A stretch of 64,000 nt of DNA from Christensenellaceae bacterium (GTDB taxonomy: Bacteria > Bacillota > Clostridia > Christensenellales > Aristaeellaceae). Position 1 is the stretch's first letter. The number at the start of each line of letters is the position of its first letter. Positions 52,353 to 62,179 of this stretch are shown here, one piece after another. A program made the position numbers and the translations under genes. The DNA lies in the NCBI GenBank assembly GCA_022510815.1, contig JAFLST010000007.1, forward strand, positions 1 to 64,000. The letters run 5' to 3'. The notes below the pieces were generated by a model. That model saw only the letters and a list, made by a program, of their open reading frames with translations, searched no databases and was not told where the DNA came from.

Positions 52353-54191
52353 ATGATGAAAAGAACGCTCGCTTTCCTGCTGTGCCTTTGCATGGCGCTG
52401 ACCTGCGTCTCTGCCTTGGCGGAGGACACGACTTATACGGCCCTGTACGCCAGCGAGGTGTCCACGCTGAACTATCTGATCGCCAGCAAGCAGTGGGAGC
52501 AGACTGTCGGCGCGAACATCGTCGACACGCTGGTGGAGTATGACAACACCGGCAAAATCATCCCCGGTCTGGCCGAGAGCTGGGAGAATTCCGACGACGG
52601 CCTTGTCTGGACCTTCCACCTGCGTCAGGGCCAGAAGTGGTATGACTACACCGGCGCCGAAGTGGCTGAGGTGACTGCCAACGACTTCGTGTCCGCGCTC
52701 AAGTACATCCTGACCCCCGAATACGAGAGCGCCATCGAGTACGCCGTCGAGGGCGCGTACATCCTGAACGCCGACAAGTATTACGCGGGCGAGATCACCG
52801 ACTTCGCTGAGGTCGGCGTCAAGGCGCTCGATGATTACACCGTCGAGTACACCCTGAGCGCCCCGCTGCCCTACTTCCTCTCCTCGCTGACCTACGGCAG
52901 CTTCCTGCCCGCTTACGGCCCGCTGCTGGAGGAGCTGGGTGCCGACTTCGGCACCTCCAACGACAAGCTCTACTACTCCGGCGCTTACATCATGACCGAA
53001 TATGTGCCGCAGGGGCGTCACTACTACGTCAAGAACGCGAACAACTGGGACGCCGACAACATCTTCATTGAGGCGATCGAGCGCATCTACAACTCTTCCG
53101 CTTCCACCTCCGCGCCCGCGATGGCGCTCAGGGGCGATGTCGATTCCGCTTCTCTGGACGTCAGCATCGTTGACGACTGGAAGGCCAATCATGGCGACAT
53201 CGTCACCCGCAGCCGCGTGACCCCGGACTACAGCTACTTCTATGCCTTCAATTTCAACCCCCAGTATGATGAAGCGTGGAACCCCGGCGACTGGCTGATT
53301 GCCGTCAACAACGCCAACTTCCGTCACTCCATCATGAGCGCCTTCGACCGTACCTACGCCATGCGCGCCATGGAGCCCGAAGATCCCGAGTCCATCACGC
53401 AGCGCACCATCACCCCCGCCACCTTCAGCTATGTGGACGGCACGGACTTCTCCACCCTGCCCGCCTTTGACGGCATCGAGGAGAACTTCTTCAACGCCGA
53501 CGCGGCGCTGGCCTACAAGGCTGCCGCCATTGAAGAGCTGACCGAAGCGGGCGTGACCTTCCCGATTCAGATGCTCGTCAGCTACCGCTCCGACATGGCC
53601 GACTGGGAGAACGAGTCCATCCTGCTCAAGCAGCAGATCGAGGGCGTGCTGGGCACGGACTATGTCGTCTGCGTCCTCAATCCTCGTCCCACCGAGAACT
53701 TCCTGCCCTCCACCCGCACGGGCGGCCAGTACAGCTTCATGCGCTGCAACTGGGGCGCTGACTACGCTGATCCCCAGACCTTTACCGATCCCTTCGCCAT
53801 CAAGCGCGACTCGGAAACCGGCGAGCACATCGGCAACACCTATAACAAGATGGACCTGATGCTGGAAAGCGACTTCGCCGAGACCAAGGAGTTCCTGACC
53901 GCCTACTACGCCGCCGTGGACGCGGCTAAGGCGGAGGTTGTCGACATGACCGTGCGCTACAACAAGTTCGCGGAGGCCGAGGCGATGCTCATCAACAACG
54001 CCATGGTTATCCCGTACTACATCTCCCCTGCCGACTATCAGGTGACCAAGCTGAACATTTTCGAGGGCGAGTACGCTCCCTTCGGCATCAGCATCCTGCG
54101 CTTCAAGTATCAGCACCTGAGTGATGAATTCATCACCGCCAAGGAATACGAGGCCAACTTTGCCGAGTGGCAGGCTCAGGCCGCGAACTAA
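52353..54191 (+). CDS. oppA: Oligopeptide ABC transporter substrate-binding protein
   Basis: 612 residues from ATG 52353 (GGAGG upstream). A signal peptide (about 1-23, ending SALA before EDT) lacks a clear lipobox. Family 5 solute-binding features: IIPGLAESWENSDDGLVWTF, GAYIMTEYVPQG, NFRHSIMSAFDR and the C-terminal NNAMVIPYYIS. It captures oligopeptides for the OppBCDF importer encoded directly behind it. Confidence 0.92.
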   Translation: MMKRTLAFLLCLCMALTCVSALAEDTTYTALYASEVSTLNYLIASKQWEQTVGANIVDTLVEYDNTGKIIPGLAESWENSDDGLVWTFHLRQGQKWYDYTGAEVAEVTANDFVSALKYILTPEYESAIEYAVEGAYILNADKYYAGEITDFAEVGVKALDDYTVEYTLSAPLPYFLSSLTYGSFLPAYGPLLEELGADFGTSNDKLYYSGAYIMTEYVPQGRHYYVKNANNWDADNIFIEAIERIYNSSASTSAPAMALRGDVDSASLDVSIVDDWKANHGDIVTRSRVTPDYSYFYAFNFNPQYDEAWNPGDWLIAVNNANFRHSIMSAFDRTYAMRAMEPEDPESITQRTITPATFSYVDGTDFSTLPAFDGIEENFFNADAALAYKAAAIEELTEAGVTFPIQMLVSYRSDMADWENESILLKQQIEGVLGTDYVVCVLNPRPTENFLPSTRTGGQYSFMRCNWGADYADPQTFTDPFAIKRDSETGEHIGNTYNKMDLMLESDFAETKEFLTAYYAAVDAAKAEVVDMTVRYNKFAEAEAMLINNAMVIPYYISPADYQVTKLNIFEGEYAPFGISILRFKYQHLSDEFITAKEYEANFAEWQAQAAN

Positions 54192-54223
54192 TCAGCAAGC
54201 GCTTATCCGCATGGTTGATTTGT

Positions 54224-54252
54224 GGGAGAAGCTCCATCCCGGGGCTTCTCCC
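54224..54252 (+). promoter_or_regulatory. Intercistronic hairpin between oppA and oppB
   Basis: GGGAGAAGC, loop of 11 bases, GCTTCTCCC, with no T run. Such stems often stabilise the upstream mRNA so that the binding protein is made in excess over the permease. Confidence 0.6.
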
Positions 54253-54308
54253 CTCTGTTGTATTCATCACGCCAATGACCGTTTTCACAATGAGAGAGGA
54301 AGACGACT

Positions 54309-55253
54309 GTGGCCTCATATCTGGCAAAGCGACTCCTTCGCAGCATCCTGACCCTGTTTATCATCCTGACCGTCGTGTTTATCCTCGTCCGGCAGATGCC
54401 CATCGAGGGTTATTTCCCCAACTATGAAAAGATGACCGAGGAGCAGATCCGCAACGGCATCCATCAGATGGGCCTTGACCAGCCGATTTTCGTACAGCTC
54501 GGCAACTTCTTCAAAAATCTGATTCTTCACGGGGATCTTGGCACCTCCCGCATCTACCGCAACAACGTCGCGGTGACGGAGATACTTGCGCCGAAGATTC
54601 CCGTTTCCATTAAGCTGGGATCGCTGTCCCTGCTGCTTTCGCTGCTGATCGGCCTGCCCATGGGCACGCTGATGGCCAAGTATAAGGGGCATTTCTTCGA
54701 TCATCTCGGCACGGGCTTTATCGTGCTGATCAACGCGGTTCCCGCAGCAGTCTATTATCTGTTCATCCAGCTCTACGGCACGGAGCTGCTGAATGTCAGC
54801 CTGCTCTTCAACGCCAACAATCCGAAGTCGTGGATTCTGCCCGTCTTCTCCATGTCGCTGGGCAATATCGCCTATTACGCCATGTGGCTCAGGCGCTACA
54901 TGGTCGACGAGAGCCGCAAGGACTATATCATGCTGGCCCGCATCAAGGGCGTGGATGAGAACAGCATCATGTTCCGGCACATCTTCCGCAACTCCTTCGT
55001 GCCCATGGTGCAGTATATCCCGACCTCCTTCCTCAACACGGTGATCGGCTCGATCTACATCGAGTCCCTGTACTCGATTCCGGGCATGGGCGGCCTGCTG
55101 GTGGACGTGATCAAGCGGCAGGACAACACCATGGTGCAGGGCATCGTGCTGCTTTACGCCTGCGTGGGCGTCATCGGCCTGATTCTCGGCGATCTGCTGA
55201 TGGTGCTGATGGACCCGAGAATCAGCTTCACCAAGAAAGGCGGTGACCGCTGA
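54309..55253 (+). CDS. oppB: Oligopeptide ABC transporter permease OppB
   Basis: 314 residues from GTG 54309 (GAGAGAGGAAG upstream). Six hydrophobic segments. N-terminal YLAKRLLRSILTLFIILTVV and the EAA loop region near ARIKGVDENSIMFRHIFRN are typical of OppB/DppB. The last base of its TGA stop is the first base of the oppC ATG. Confidence 0.93.
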   Translation: MASYLAKRLLRSILTLFIILTVVFILVRQMPIEGYFPNYEKMTEEQIRNGIHQMGLDQPIFVQLGNFFKNLILHGDLGTSRIYRNNVAVTEILAPKIPVSIKLGSLSLLLSLLIGLPMGTLMAKYKGHFFDHLGTGFIVLINAVPAAVYYLFIQLYGTELLNVSLLFNANNPKSWILPVFSMSLGNIAYYAMWLRRYMVDESRKDYIMLARIKGVDENSIMFRHIFRNSFVPMVQYIPTSFLNTVIGSIYIESLYSIPGMGGLLVDVIKRQDNTMVQGIVLLYACVGVIGLILGDLLMVLMDPRISFTKKGGDR

Positions 55254-56254
55254 TGCCCCTCATCAAGCATCCGAAGATCGAATCGCTGGAGCAGCATGTT
55301 TCCGAGTCGCTCAAGCAGCAGCTTTCCGATGAGCAGCTGTTCTCCTTCGCGGACTTCGACGAGGCCGAGGTCGAGCGCACTGGCCTGAGCAACTATTCCT
55401 ACTGGGGTTCCACCCTGCGGGCCTTTGCGCACAACCGGCTGGCCATGCTGCTCCTGCTGGTGATGCTGCTGATCGTGATTTTCACCTTCATTCAGCCGTA
55501 TCTGCCCGGACAGTTCGACGCTTTCCTCGTCAGCAACAACGAGATGGGCCTGCCCCTGCGCAACCAGCCGCCTGACAGCGTGCACTGGCTGGGCACCAAC
55601 TCCATCGGTCAGGACCTGTGGGCGCAGCTCTGGAGCGGCACGCGCACCTCGCTGTTCATCGGCATCTGCGTAGCCTTCATCGAGGCTTTCGTCGGCATCC
55701 TGATGGGCGTGATGTGGGGTTACCTGCGCAAGCTGGATTTCATCTTTACGGAAATCTACAATGTGCTGGACAATATCCCCACCACCATCGTGCTGATTCT
55801 GGTGTCCTTCATTCTCCGGCCCGGCGTGGGAACGATTATCTTCGCCATGTCCATCACCGGCTGGATCGGCATGGCCCGGTTCGTCCGCAATCAGGTGCTT
55901 ATCATCCGCGACCGGGACTATAACGTCGCCTCTCGCTGCCTTGGCACCTCCACATGGCGCATCATCATGAAGAATCTCCTCCCCTATCTGGTGTCGGTCA
56001 TCATGCTGCGGATGGCCCTGTCCATCCCCGGCGCGATCGGCTCCGAGGTGTTCATCACCTACATCGGTCTGGGCCTGCCCGCGACCATCCCCAGCCTCGG
56101 CAACCTGATCAACCGAGGCCGCGAGCTGATGATGAGCCCCAGCCTGCGCTACCAGCTCATCTACCCGACCATCATTCTGTCCATCGTGACCGTTTCCTTC
56201 TACATCGTCGGCAATGCCTTCTCGGACGCCGCCGACCCGAAGAACCACCTGTGA
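55253..56254 (+). CDS. oppC: Oligopeptide ABC transporter permease OppC
   Basis: 333 residues. An 80-residue soluble N-terminal segment precedes the OppC core: WLGTNSIGQDLWAQLWSGTR, six hydrophobic segments, the EAA loop ASRCLGTSTWRIIMKNLLP. It forms the transmembrane channel with OppB. It follows oppB with a one-base overlap. Confidence 0.93.
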   Translation: MPLIKHPKIESLEQHVSESLKQQLSDEQLFSFADFDEAEVERTGLSNYSYWGSTLRAFAHNRLAMLLLLVMLLIVIFTFIQPYLPGQFDAFLVSNNEMGLPLRNQPPDSVHWLGTNSIGQDLWAQLWSGTRTSLFIGICVAFIEAFVGILMGVMWGYLRKLDFIFTEIYNVLDNIPTTIVLILVSFILRPGVGTIIFAMSITGWIGMARFVRNQVLIIRDRDYNVASRCLGTSTWRIIMKNLLPYLVSVIMLRMALSIPGAIGSEVFITYIGLGLPATIPSLGNLINRGRELMMSPSLRYQLIYPTIILSIVTVSFYIVGNAFSDAADPKNHL

Positions 56255-56273
56255 CGGAAAGGAGCGAATAAGC

Positions 56274-57374
56274 ATGGATCAGCATCCGATTCTTTCCGTC
56301 TCGAACCTGCATGTCCGGTTCAACCTGCGCGGACGCTCGCTGCATGCGCTGCGGGGCGTTCAGCTTGACGTGATGCACGGCGAGTCCCTTGCCATCGTGG
56401 GCGAATCCGGCTGCGGCAAGAGCGTGCTCAACAAAAACTTTATCGGCCTGCTGGACCCCAACGGACGCATCACCGACGGCTCCATCAAATACTACACGGC
56501 CGACAAAGCCCTGCTTTCCCTGCCCGCCGCGGGCAAGGACGAACACGGCGACTATGTCGATCTGGCGAAGTTCACCAAAAACAGCGAATGGCTGCGTATC
56601 CGGGGCAAGGAAATCTGCATGATTCCCCAGGACCCCATGACCAGCCTGAATCCGCTCAAGCGCATCGGCGCGCAGATCGGCGAGGCGCTCAAGCTCCATC
56701 AGGGGCTCAAGGGACAGGCGCTGCACGATGAGGTCATCCGCCTGCTGGGCGACGTGCGCATCGACAACCCGGAGAAGCGCTTCAGGCAGTATCCTCATGA
56801 GCTCTCCGGCGGCATGCGGCAGCGTATCGTCATTGCCATCGCCATGGCCTGCAGGCCCAAGGTGCTCATCTGCGACGAGCCCACCACCGCGCTGGACGTG
56901 ACCATTCAGGCGCAGGTGCTGAACCTGCTGCACGAGCTCAAGGAAAAGTACGGCCTGACGATCATCTTCATCACCCACGATCTGGGCGTGGTCGCCAACA
57001 TCGCCGAGCGCGTGGCGGTCATGTATGCGGGCGACATCATCGAGTTAGGGCTGGTGCGGGAGATTTTCTTCGACCCCCGGCACCCCTACACATGGGCGCT
57101 GCTGTCCTCCCTGCCGCAGCTCAGCGAGCGTGGCAGCGAGCTCTTTGCCATCAAGGGCACGCCGCCCAACCTGTTCAAGGAAATCTCCGGCGACGCTTTC
57201 GCGACCCGCAATCCCCTCGCGCTGAATATCGACCATCAGGAGCAGCCGCCGTACTTCGAGGCCTCCCCGACCCATCGCGCCCGCACATGGCTGATGGACA
57301 AGCGTGCGCCTCGGGTCACGCCTCCGCGGGCCATCCGGAAGCTGAGAGAGCTGGGAGGTGTCGACCATGAGTGA
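56274..57374 (+). CDS. oppD: Oligopeptide ABC transporter ATPase OppD
   Basis: 366 residues from ATG 56274 (GAAAGGAG upstream). Walker [10 protein letters not shown] near residue 45, the signature LSGGMRQR, Walker [13 protein letters not shown], and a C-terminal oligopeptide-type extension ([13 protein letters not shown]). The usual C-terminal Cys cluster of OppD iron-sulfur sites is not seen. An insertion around residues 70-105 is longer than usual for the family. It overlaps oppF by 8 bases. Confidence 0.92.
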   Translation: MDQHPILSVSNLHVRFNLRGRSLHALRGVQLDVMHGESLAIVGESGCGKSVLNKNFIGLLDPNGRITDGSIKYYTADKALLSLPAAGKDEHGDYVDLAKFTKNSEWLRIRGKEICMIPQDPMTSLNPLKRIGAQIGEALKLHQGLKGQALHDEVIRLLGDVRIDNPEKRFRQYPHELSGGMRQRIVIAIAMACRPKVLICDEPTTALDVTIQAQVLNLLHELKEKYGLTIIFITHDLGVVANIAERVAVMYAGDIIELGLVREIFFDPRHPYTWALLSSLPQLSERGSELFAIKGTPPNLFKEISGDAFATRNPLALNIDHQEQPPYFEASPTHRARTWLMDKRAPRVTPPRAIRKLRELGGVDHE

Positions 57375-58278
57375 ACGAGACGTCATCCTTGAGGTGCGCG
57401 ACCTGCATGTAGCCTTCGGCGCCCGGCGCAACCGCTTTGAGGCCGTCCGAGGCGTGTCCTTCGATGTGTATCGCGGCGAAACCTTCGGCATCGTTGGCGA
57501 ATCCGGCTCCGGCAAGACGACCATCGGCCGCGCGATCATCCGCGTTTATCCGGCCAGCAAGGGTTCCATCAAGTTCAAGGGCCGGGAGATCACCGGGCGC
57601 ATCAGCAAAGAGCTGGATCGGGAGATCGTCAACAAGATTCAGATGATCTTTCAGGACCCCATGGCCTCCCTCAACGAGCGGGCGAAGATCGACTATATTG
57701 TCTCTGAGGGGCTGCAGGGCCGTGGCCTGAAGCGGCAGGAAATCGCCGAGCGCGTCGATGCCGCTCTGCGTGCCGTGGGCCTGCTGCCGGAGTTCGCCAC
57801 CCGATTCCCTCATGAGTTCTCCGGCGGTCAGCGGCAGCGCATCGGCATCGCGAGGGCGCTGGTCATGAACCCCGAATTCATCATCGCCGACGAGCCCATC
57901 TCCGCGCTGGACGTGTCCATCCGGGCGCAGGTGCTGAACCTGATGAGCGAGCTCCAGAAGGAGCGCGGACTCACCTATCTCTTCATCAGCCACGACCTGT
58001 CCGTGATGCGGTTCATCTGCGACCGGATCGCCGTGGTGCATCAGGGGCAGATCGTTGAGCTGTCGGACACTGAGTCTCTTTTCCGCCGCCCGCTTCACCC
58101 CTATACCCGGGCGCTTCTCTCGGCCATTCCCCAGCCCAATCCCGACGTGGAAAAGAACAAGGTGCTGGAGGTCTATGACCCGAGCTGTCACCACTACGAA
58201 ACCGACAAGCCTGTCTGGACCGAGGTGGACCCGGGACATTATGTGCTGGCTAATCAGGAAGAGCTGGCAAAGCTGTAA
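57367..58278 (+). CDS. oppF: Oligopeptide ABC transporter ATPase OppF
   Basis: 303 residues from ATG 57367 (GGGAGGTG upstream, inside oppD). Walker [10 protein letters not shown], signature FSGGQRQR, Walker [13 protein letters not shown], and the oligopeptide-type C-terminus [17 protein letters not shown]. It is the second ATPase of the importer and ends the operon. Confidence 0.93.
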   Translation: MSERDVILEVRDLHVAFGARRNRFEAVRGVSFDVYRGETFGIVGESGSGKTTIGRAIIRVYPASKGSIKFKGREITGRISKELDREIVNKIQMIFQDPMASLNERAKIDYIVSEGLQGRGLKRQEIAERVDAALRAVGLLPEFATRFPHEFSGGQRQRIGIARALVMNPEFIIADEPISALDVSIRAQVLNLMSELQKERGLTYLFISHDLSVMRFICDRIAVVHQGQIVELSDTESLFRRPLHPYTRALLSAIPQPNPDVEKNKVLEVYDPSCHHYETDKPVWTEVDPGHYVLANQEELAKL

Positions 58279-58282
58279 CCAG

Positions 58283-58495
58283 TCGACAAAGTCAGGACTT
58301 TGTCGAGGCAAGCAGACCATGGCAGTCCGACACCAGACCGCCATGGTCTGTCAAGGAAGCTTTTTACGATAATTGCTGAAACTGATGCCCATGTCGTCAG
58401 TTTTGACTGAAGTCGGAGGGGCTGCGAGCCCTCCAACACCACCCGTGGGGTTGCTGATGGTCTGGGCGCTTTCTTCAAGAGAGCGCCCTGTTCAC
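58283..58495. repeat. Hairpin-rich intergenic region after the opp operon
   Basis: Four stems follow each other: CGACAAAGTC/CTTTGTCG, AGACCATGGC/GCCATGGTCT (58315-58349), GGAGGGGCT/AGCCCTCC and GGGCGC/GCGCCC. No gene is supported in this stretch. It may be an interspersed repeat and may also help end the opp transcript. Confidence 0.5.
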
Positions 58496-58549
58496 ATGGA
58501 AAATCGCCTTAGCGATATTCAGAATACGACGGACGATTGAGGGATGAAC

Positions 58550-59653
58550 ATGCTCGACTGGCTGAAACGTGAAAAAGTGCTCGTCATTGCCCTTGTGCTG
58601 GCTGTGGTGTCGATGTTTGTGACGCCGCCGGACGCGGCCTATGCCGGCTATGTGGACGTGCGCGTGCTGGCGCTGCTGTTCTGCCTGATGCTGCTGGTAA
58701 AGGGCTTCCAGAGCATCGGGCTGTTCGACTGGCTGATCGCCCGGGTCTTCGGGCGCGTGGCGCATCTGCGGCGGCTGTGCCAGATGCTGGTGCTCCTGTG
58801 CTTCTTCAGCAGCATGCTCATCACCAACGACGTGGCGCTGATCACCTTCGTGCCCTTCGCCATCATGGCCCTGCATCTGTGCGGGCAGGAGCGGCAGACC
58901 ATCCGCGTCGTCGTCCTGCAGACCATCGCCGCTAACCTCGGCAGCATGGCCACGCCCATCGGCAACCCGCAGAACCTTTACCTTTTCTCCGTCTCCGGGA
59001 TGTCGGTCGGCGATTTCTTCCGGGCGATGCTGCCCCTGACGCTCCTGTCCCTCCTGCTCATCCTGCTGGTCACGCTGGTCATCCCCCGGGAGCCTGTTCG
59101 CATGACGCTCCCGGACGAAAAAAGAGCCATGCCAAAGCGGGAGCTAACCGCCTATGCCGTACTATTCGCGGTGAATCTGCTGGTGGTGTTCCGGGTGCTG
59201 CCATGGGGCGTGGCGCTGGCGGTCACCGTGGCTGGCGTGCTGGCCTTGAGGCAGGCCCGGCTGCTCCGGCAGGTGGACTACGCGCTGCTGCTGACCTTCG
59301 TGGGCTTCTTCGTCTTCGTGGGCAATCTGGGGCGTGTGGAGGGCATCAGCGCGTGGCTGCAGCAGGCGCTTGAAGGCCGGGAGGTGCTGCTCTCCGCGCT
59401 GATGAGTCAGGCTCTGAGCAATGTGCCCGCGGCGCTGCTGCTCTCCGGCTTCACCCGGAACTACACGGCGCTGCTGGCGGGCGTGAACATCGGCGGACTT
59501 GGCACGCTTATCGCTTCCATGGCCAGCCTGATCTCCTACAAGCTCTACGCCGCCGAGCCGAATGCGCAAAAGGGCCGCTACCTGCTCGTCTTCACCGCCT
59601 ACAACCTCGCCGGACTGGCGATTCTCCTGCTGTTCCGACTGCTGATCGGATGA
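58550..59653 (+). CDS. ArsB/SLC13-type anion permease
   Basis: 367 residues from ATG 58550 (GAGGG at good distance; ATG 58544 is too close). About ten hydrophobic segments. The repeated family motif appears as ITNDVALITFVPFAIM and, in the second half, SQALSNVPAALLLSGFT. Nearby TIAANLGSMATPIGNPQNLY matches the ArsB/NhaD/citrate superfamily. The ion carried (arsenite, di- or tricarboxylate, sodium/proton) cannot be told from sequence alone. Confidence 0.85.
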   Translation: MLDWLKREKVLVIALVLAVVSMFVTPPDAAYAGYVDVRVLALLFCLMLLVKGFQSIGLFDWLIARVFGRVAHLRRLCQMLVLLCFFSSMLITNDVALITFVPFAIMALHLCGQERQTIRVVVLQTIAANLGSMATPIGNPQNLYLFSVSGMSVGDFFRAMLPLTLLSLLLILLVTLVIPREPVRMTLPDEKRAMPKRELTAYAVLFAVNLLVVFRVLPWGVALAVTVAGVLALRQARLLRQVDYALLLTFVGFFVFVGNLGRVEGISAWLQQALEGREVLLSALMSQALSNVPAALLLSGFTRNYTALLAGVNIGGLGTLIASMASLISYKLYAAEPNAQKGRYLLVFTAYNLAGLAILLLFRLLIG

Positions 59654-59680
59654 AAAAAAGCGGCTTTCGCCGCTTTTTTT
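59653..59680. terminator. Bidirectional terminator after the permease gene
   Basis: AAAAAAAGCGGC, loop TTTC, GCCGCTTTTTTT. It can end both the permease and the convergent DUF362 gene. Confidence 0.93.
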
Positions 59681-59695
59681 CCTGCTTGAGAGGTC

Positions 59696-60583
59696 TTACG
59701 CCTCCACATTGATCAGCTCATAGTCCCGGGTTCCGAAGCCCAGCTCGCCTGCGGCTTCGATGGTATGCACGCCGTGCCGGGACTCGATCCGCTCGATCAG
59801 ATGCGCCTTGCCGGGGTCGTCAGACTGGTAGATCAGGTCAAGGCAGGCCTGATCCAGCGCCACCGGGTCCGCAGAGGACAGGATGCCGATATCCGCCATG
59901 CAGGGATCCTCCGCCACGGCGCAGCAGTCGCAGTCCACGGACAGGTTGCACACGATGTTCACATAGGCGATCTTGCCCGCAAAGCGCTCGTGCACCGTCT
60001 GGGCCGCCTCCGCCATGGCCTCGCAGAAGGTGTCCTGCGGCGCGGTGTTGCTCCACACGGTGCGCTGGTCGGTCACCTTGCCGCCGGAGTGGATCAGACA
60101 CTTGCCCGCCGTGGACGCACAGCCGATGGAGAGCTGCTTGAGCGCTCCGCCGTAGCCGCCCATCGGATGGCCCTTGAAGTGGGAGAGCACCAGCATGGAA
60201 TCATAGTTCACAATGTTCTTGCCGACGAGGTTCTCCTTCAGCACCTTGCCGTTCGGGATGGGCAGAGACAGGTCAGGGCCCTCGGCGTCCAGCAGGTCGA
60301 CCTCGAAGTGCTTCGACCAGCCGTGATCCGCAAAGAGCTTCAGGTGCCTGTCGGTCTCGTTGCGCTCGCCGTCGTAGGCCGTGTTGCACTCGACAATAAC
60401 GCCGCCGACATGCTCCACCATGGGCTTCAAAAATTCGGGGCGCAGATAGTTCTGGTTGCCTGCCTCGCCGGAGTGCACCTTCACAGCCACCTTGCCGGGC
60501 AGCTGCACGCCCAGCTTCTCAAACATCGCAATGACCGCCTCGGGCGTCAGCGTCTTGGTAAAATAGACCTTGGCCTTCTCCAT
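59696..60583 (-). CDS. DUF362 domain protein
   Basis: 295 residues. The DUF362 fold is visible from GKVAVKVHSGEAGNQNYLRP through HFKGHPMGGYGGALKQLSIG to ILSSADPVALDQACLDLI. No ferredoxin-type CxxCxxC region is present, although several Cys sit in CDCCAVAEDPC near residue 220. The biochemical role of this family is not established. It is monocistronic, with its own promoter. Confidence 0.88.
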   Translation of the reverse strand: MEKAKVYFTKTLTPEAVIAMFEKLGVQLPGKVAVKVHSGEAGNQNYLRPEFLKPMVEHVGGVIVECNTAYDGERNETDRHLKLFADHGWSKHFEVDLLDAEGPDLSLPIPNGKVLKENLVGKNIVNYDSMLVLSHFKGHPMGGYGGALKQLSIGCASTAGKCLIHSGGKVTDQRTVWSNTAPQDTFCEAMAEAAQTVHERFAGKIAYVNIVCNLSVDCDCCAVAEDPCMADIGILSSADPVALDQACLDLIYQSDDPGKAHLIERIESRHGVHTIEAAGELGFGTRDYELINVEA

Positions 60584-60638
60584 GCGTCTCGCCTCATTTC
60601 ATGAATATTGTCCGCCGGAGCGGATCGTTGATAACACC

Positions 60639-60667
60639 ATCATAATCTATTCTGGAAAAAAGTGCAA
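60639..60667 (-). promoter_or_regulatory. Promoter of the DUF362 gene
   Basis: Minus strand: TTGCAC, 17 bases, TATGAT, 56 bases before the start. Confidence 0.6.
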
Positions 60668-60713
60668 GCCCTATGCGCGCTTTTTTCGCCCGGCAAGACG
60701 TCTGAGAGGAGAT

Positions 60714-61526
60714 TCACTCATAATCGTCAAAGGAGAACGGCGGGCCCTTGCGCATGGGCGGAAGCTCGAAAACGAGGGTGATGAGCTCCTGCTCATCCGT
60801 AAACTCCAGCCATGTGTTCGTTTCGTCCGGCACCCTCCTGACAGCCCACAGGGGAATGCTGACCGTCGCGCCCTGCGACAGATCCGGCACCTTCTGCAGC
60901 TCCAATATCAGGGTGATACCCTGCTCCTCCTGAATATGGTCATAGCCGACAAGGCACTTCTCGCCGTTGACCAGCGCCGGCTGGGGCGCGCCTCCGCTGC
61001 CCGGTGACGCCGTGATGCATGCCCGCCCATCCAGCCACTCAATCACCGGGATGATGCTGCCGCGCCACCAGATCAGGTCGTCGCTCTCGCCATCCGTGCC
61101 GATATCGGTGTCGAGGCAGAAGGCGACATCCGGGTCCTTCACATCCAGATGCATCGTCACAGCCAGCTTGCCGTCATCGCCATAGTCGTACCAGTAGGCG
61201 TCCATCACGGTGACGTTGAGCCATTCGCTGTCATGATTCTGAGATGATGGATGCGTGATGGCCGCAGTGTCCACGTCCACCGGAGTCAGCCTCCGATTGG
61301 TCAGGAACCACTGCACGCTTGTCCAGTTGGTCGCCACCGCCACGGCAGTGGACAGCATCAGCACAGCCAGCACCACCAGCGCCACGGTCATCCTGCGGGA
61401 ACGCCTGCGCGTCTGCGGCTCCTTCGCTATGTTCAGCACGCGCTGGTAGAGGAACGGGTCGCTGCTCACGCCGGACAGCTCGCCGTCAATGGCCCTGCGG
61501 ATATCCTCCGGCTTGCGCTCAATCAT
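60714..61526 (-). CDS. Membrane-anchored anti-sigma-like protein
   Basis: 270 residues. A short cytoplasmic N-terminus (about 1-46, with KPEDIRRAIDGELSGV typical of anti-sigma factors next to ECF genes) precedes one transmembrane segment (about 47-66). A 200-residue extracellular domain follows, without recognised family, with a Cys pair in its middle. It overlaps the ECF sigma gene by 8 bases and probably holds that sigma factor at the membrane until an external signal is sensed. Confidence 0.78.
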   Translation of the reverse strand: MIERKPEDIRRAIDGELSGVSSDPFLYQRVLNIAKEPQTRRRSRRMTVALVVLAVLMLSTAVAVATNWTSVQWFLTNRRLTPVDVDTAAITHPSSQNHDSEWLNVTVMDAYWYDYGDDGKLAVTMHLDVKDPDVAFCLDTDIGTDGESDDLIWWRGSIIPVIEWLDGRACITASPGSGGAPQPALVNGEKCLVGYDHIQEEQGITLILELQKVPDLSQGATVSIPLWAVRRVPDETNTWLEFTDEQELITLVFELPPMRKGPPFSFDDYE

Positions 61527-62055
61527 CGCGGTTCCCTCCTTCCTCCATCTGCACGCGCAGCTTTGCGCATGCGGCTTTCAGGCGGCTTGTCACCGTCTGA
61601 TACGGAATGCCCAGCGCCGCGCCGACCTCACGCACCGACATGCCCTGATAGAAGTGCAGAAGCACCACGTCCAGCAACTTCGTGGGCAGCTTCATCACGT
61701 CGAGGGTCAGGTCAGTGCGCTCCCACGACGTCTCCGCCACGGGCTCGGGCAGCTTCTCCAGCGTGACCCTTCGGTCAACGAATCGGAACCACGCCGCCTT
61801 GCGCATGTCCCGGCAGGTGTTGATCGCAATGCGCATCAGCCACGTCCGCTCGCTGCTCTCGCCCCGGAAACCGCTCAATCCCCGGTATGCCTTGAGAAAG
61901 GTCTCCTGAACCGCGTCCCGGGCCATGTCCTCATCGCGCAGATAAACGCAGCACATGCGCCGGATGGGCACCTCCCACGCCTGCATCAGCCGCAGCAGCG
62001 CTTCATCCGGCGTTTCGGCTCTCCGGTCATGCTGCGGCCTGATAGTCTCGGTCAT
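61519..62055 (-). CDS. ECF-type sigma factor
   Basis: 178 residues from ATG 62055 (GAAGGAG upstream). Region 2: YLRDEDMARDAVQETFLKAY and SSERTWLMRIAINTCRDM. Region 4: HFYQGMSVREVGAALGIPYQ and TVTSRLKAACAKL. A standard ECF factor that directs RNA polymerase to a small regulon. It is co-transcribed with the membrane anti-sigma gene. The regulon is not visible here. Confidence 0.92.
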   Translation of the reverse strand: MTETIRPQHDRRAETPDEALLRLMQAWEVPIRRMCCVYLRDEDMARDAVQETFLKAYRGLSGFRGESSERTWLMRIAINTCRDMRKAAWFRFVDRRVTLEKLPEPVAETSWERTDLTLDVMKLPTKLLDVVLLHFYQGMSVREVGAALGIPYQTVTSRLKAACAKLRVQMEEGGNRDD

Positions 62056-62126
62056 GGCAATCACTCCTTCACTGGCTCGTTCATTTGTTAGACGACGCAG
62101 CAGGGCGCTTTGGCTGATGTCCTTGG

Positions 62127-62160
62127 AAAAAAAAGAAGAAATCCTGTCACGGATTTCTTC
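62127..62160 (-). terminator. Terminator after the phosphonopyruvate decarboxylase gene
   Basis: Minus strand: GAAGAAATCC, loop GTGACA, GGATTTCTTC, then TTTTTTTT. Confidence 0.88.
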
Positions 62161-62179
62161 CTTGATCGCGTGCCCGGCT

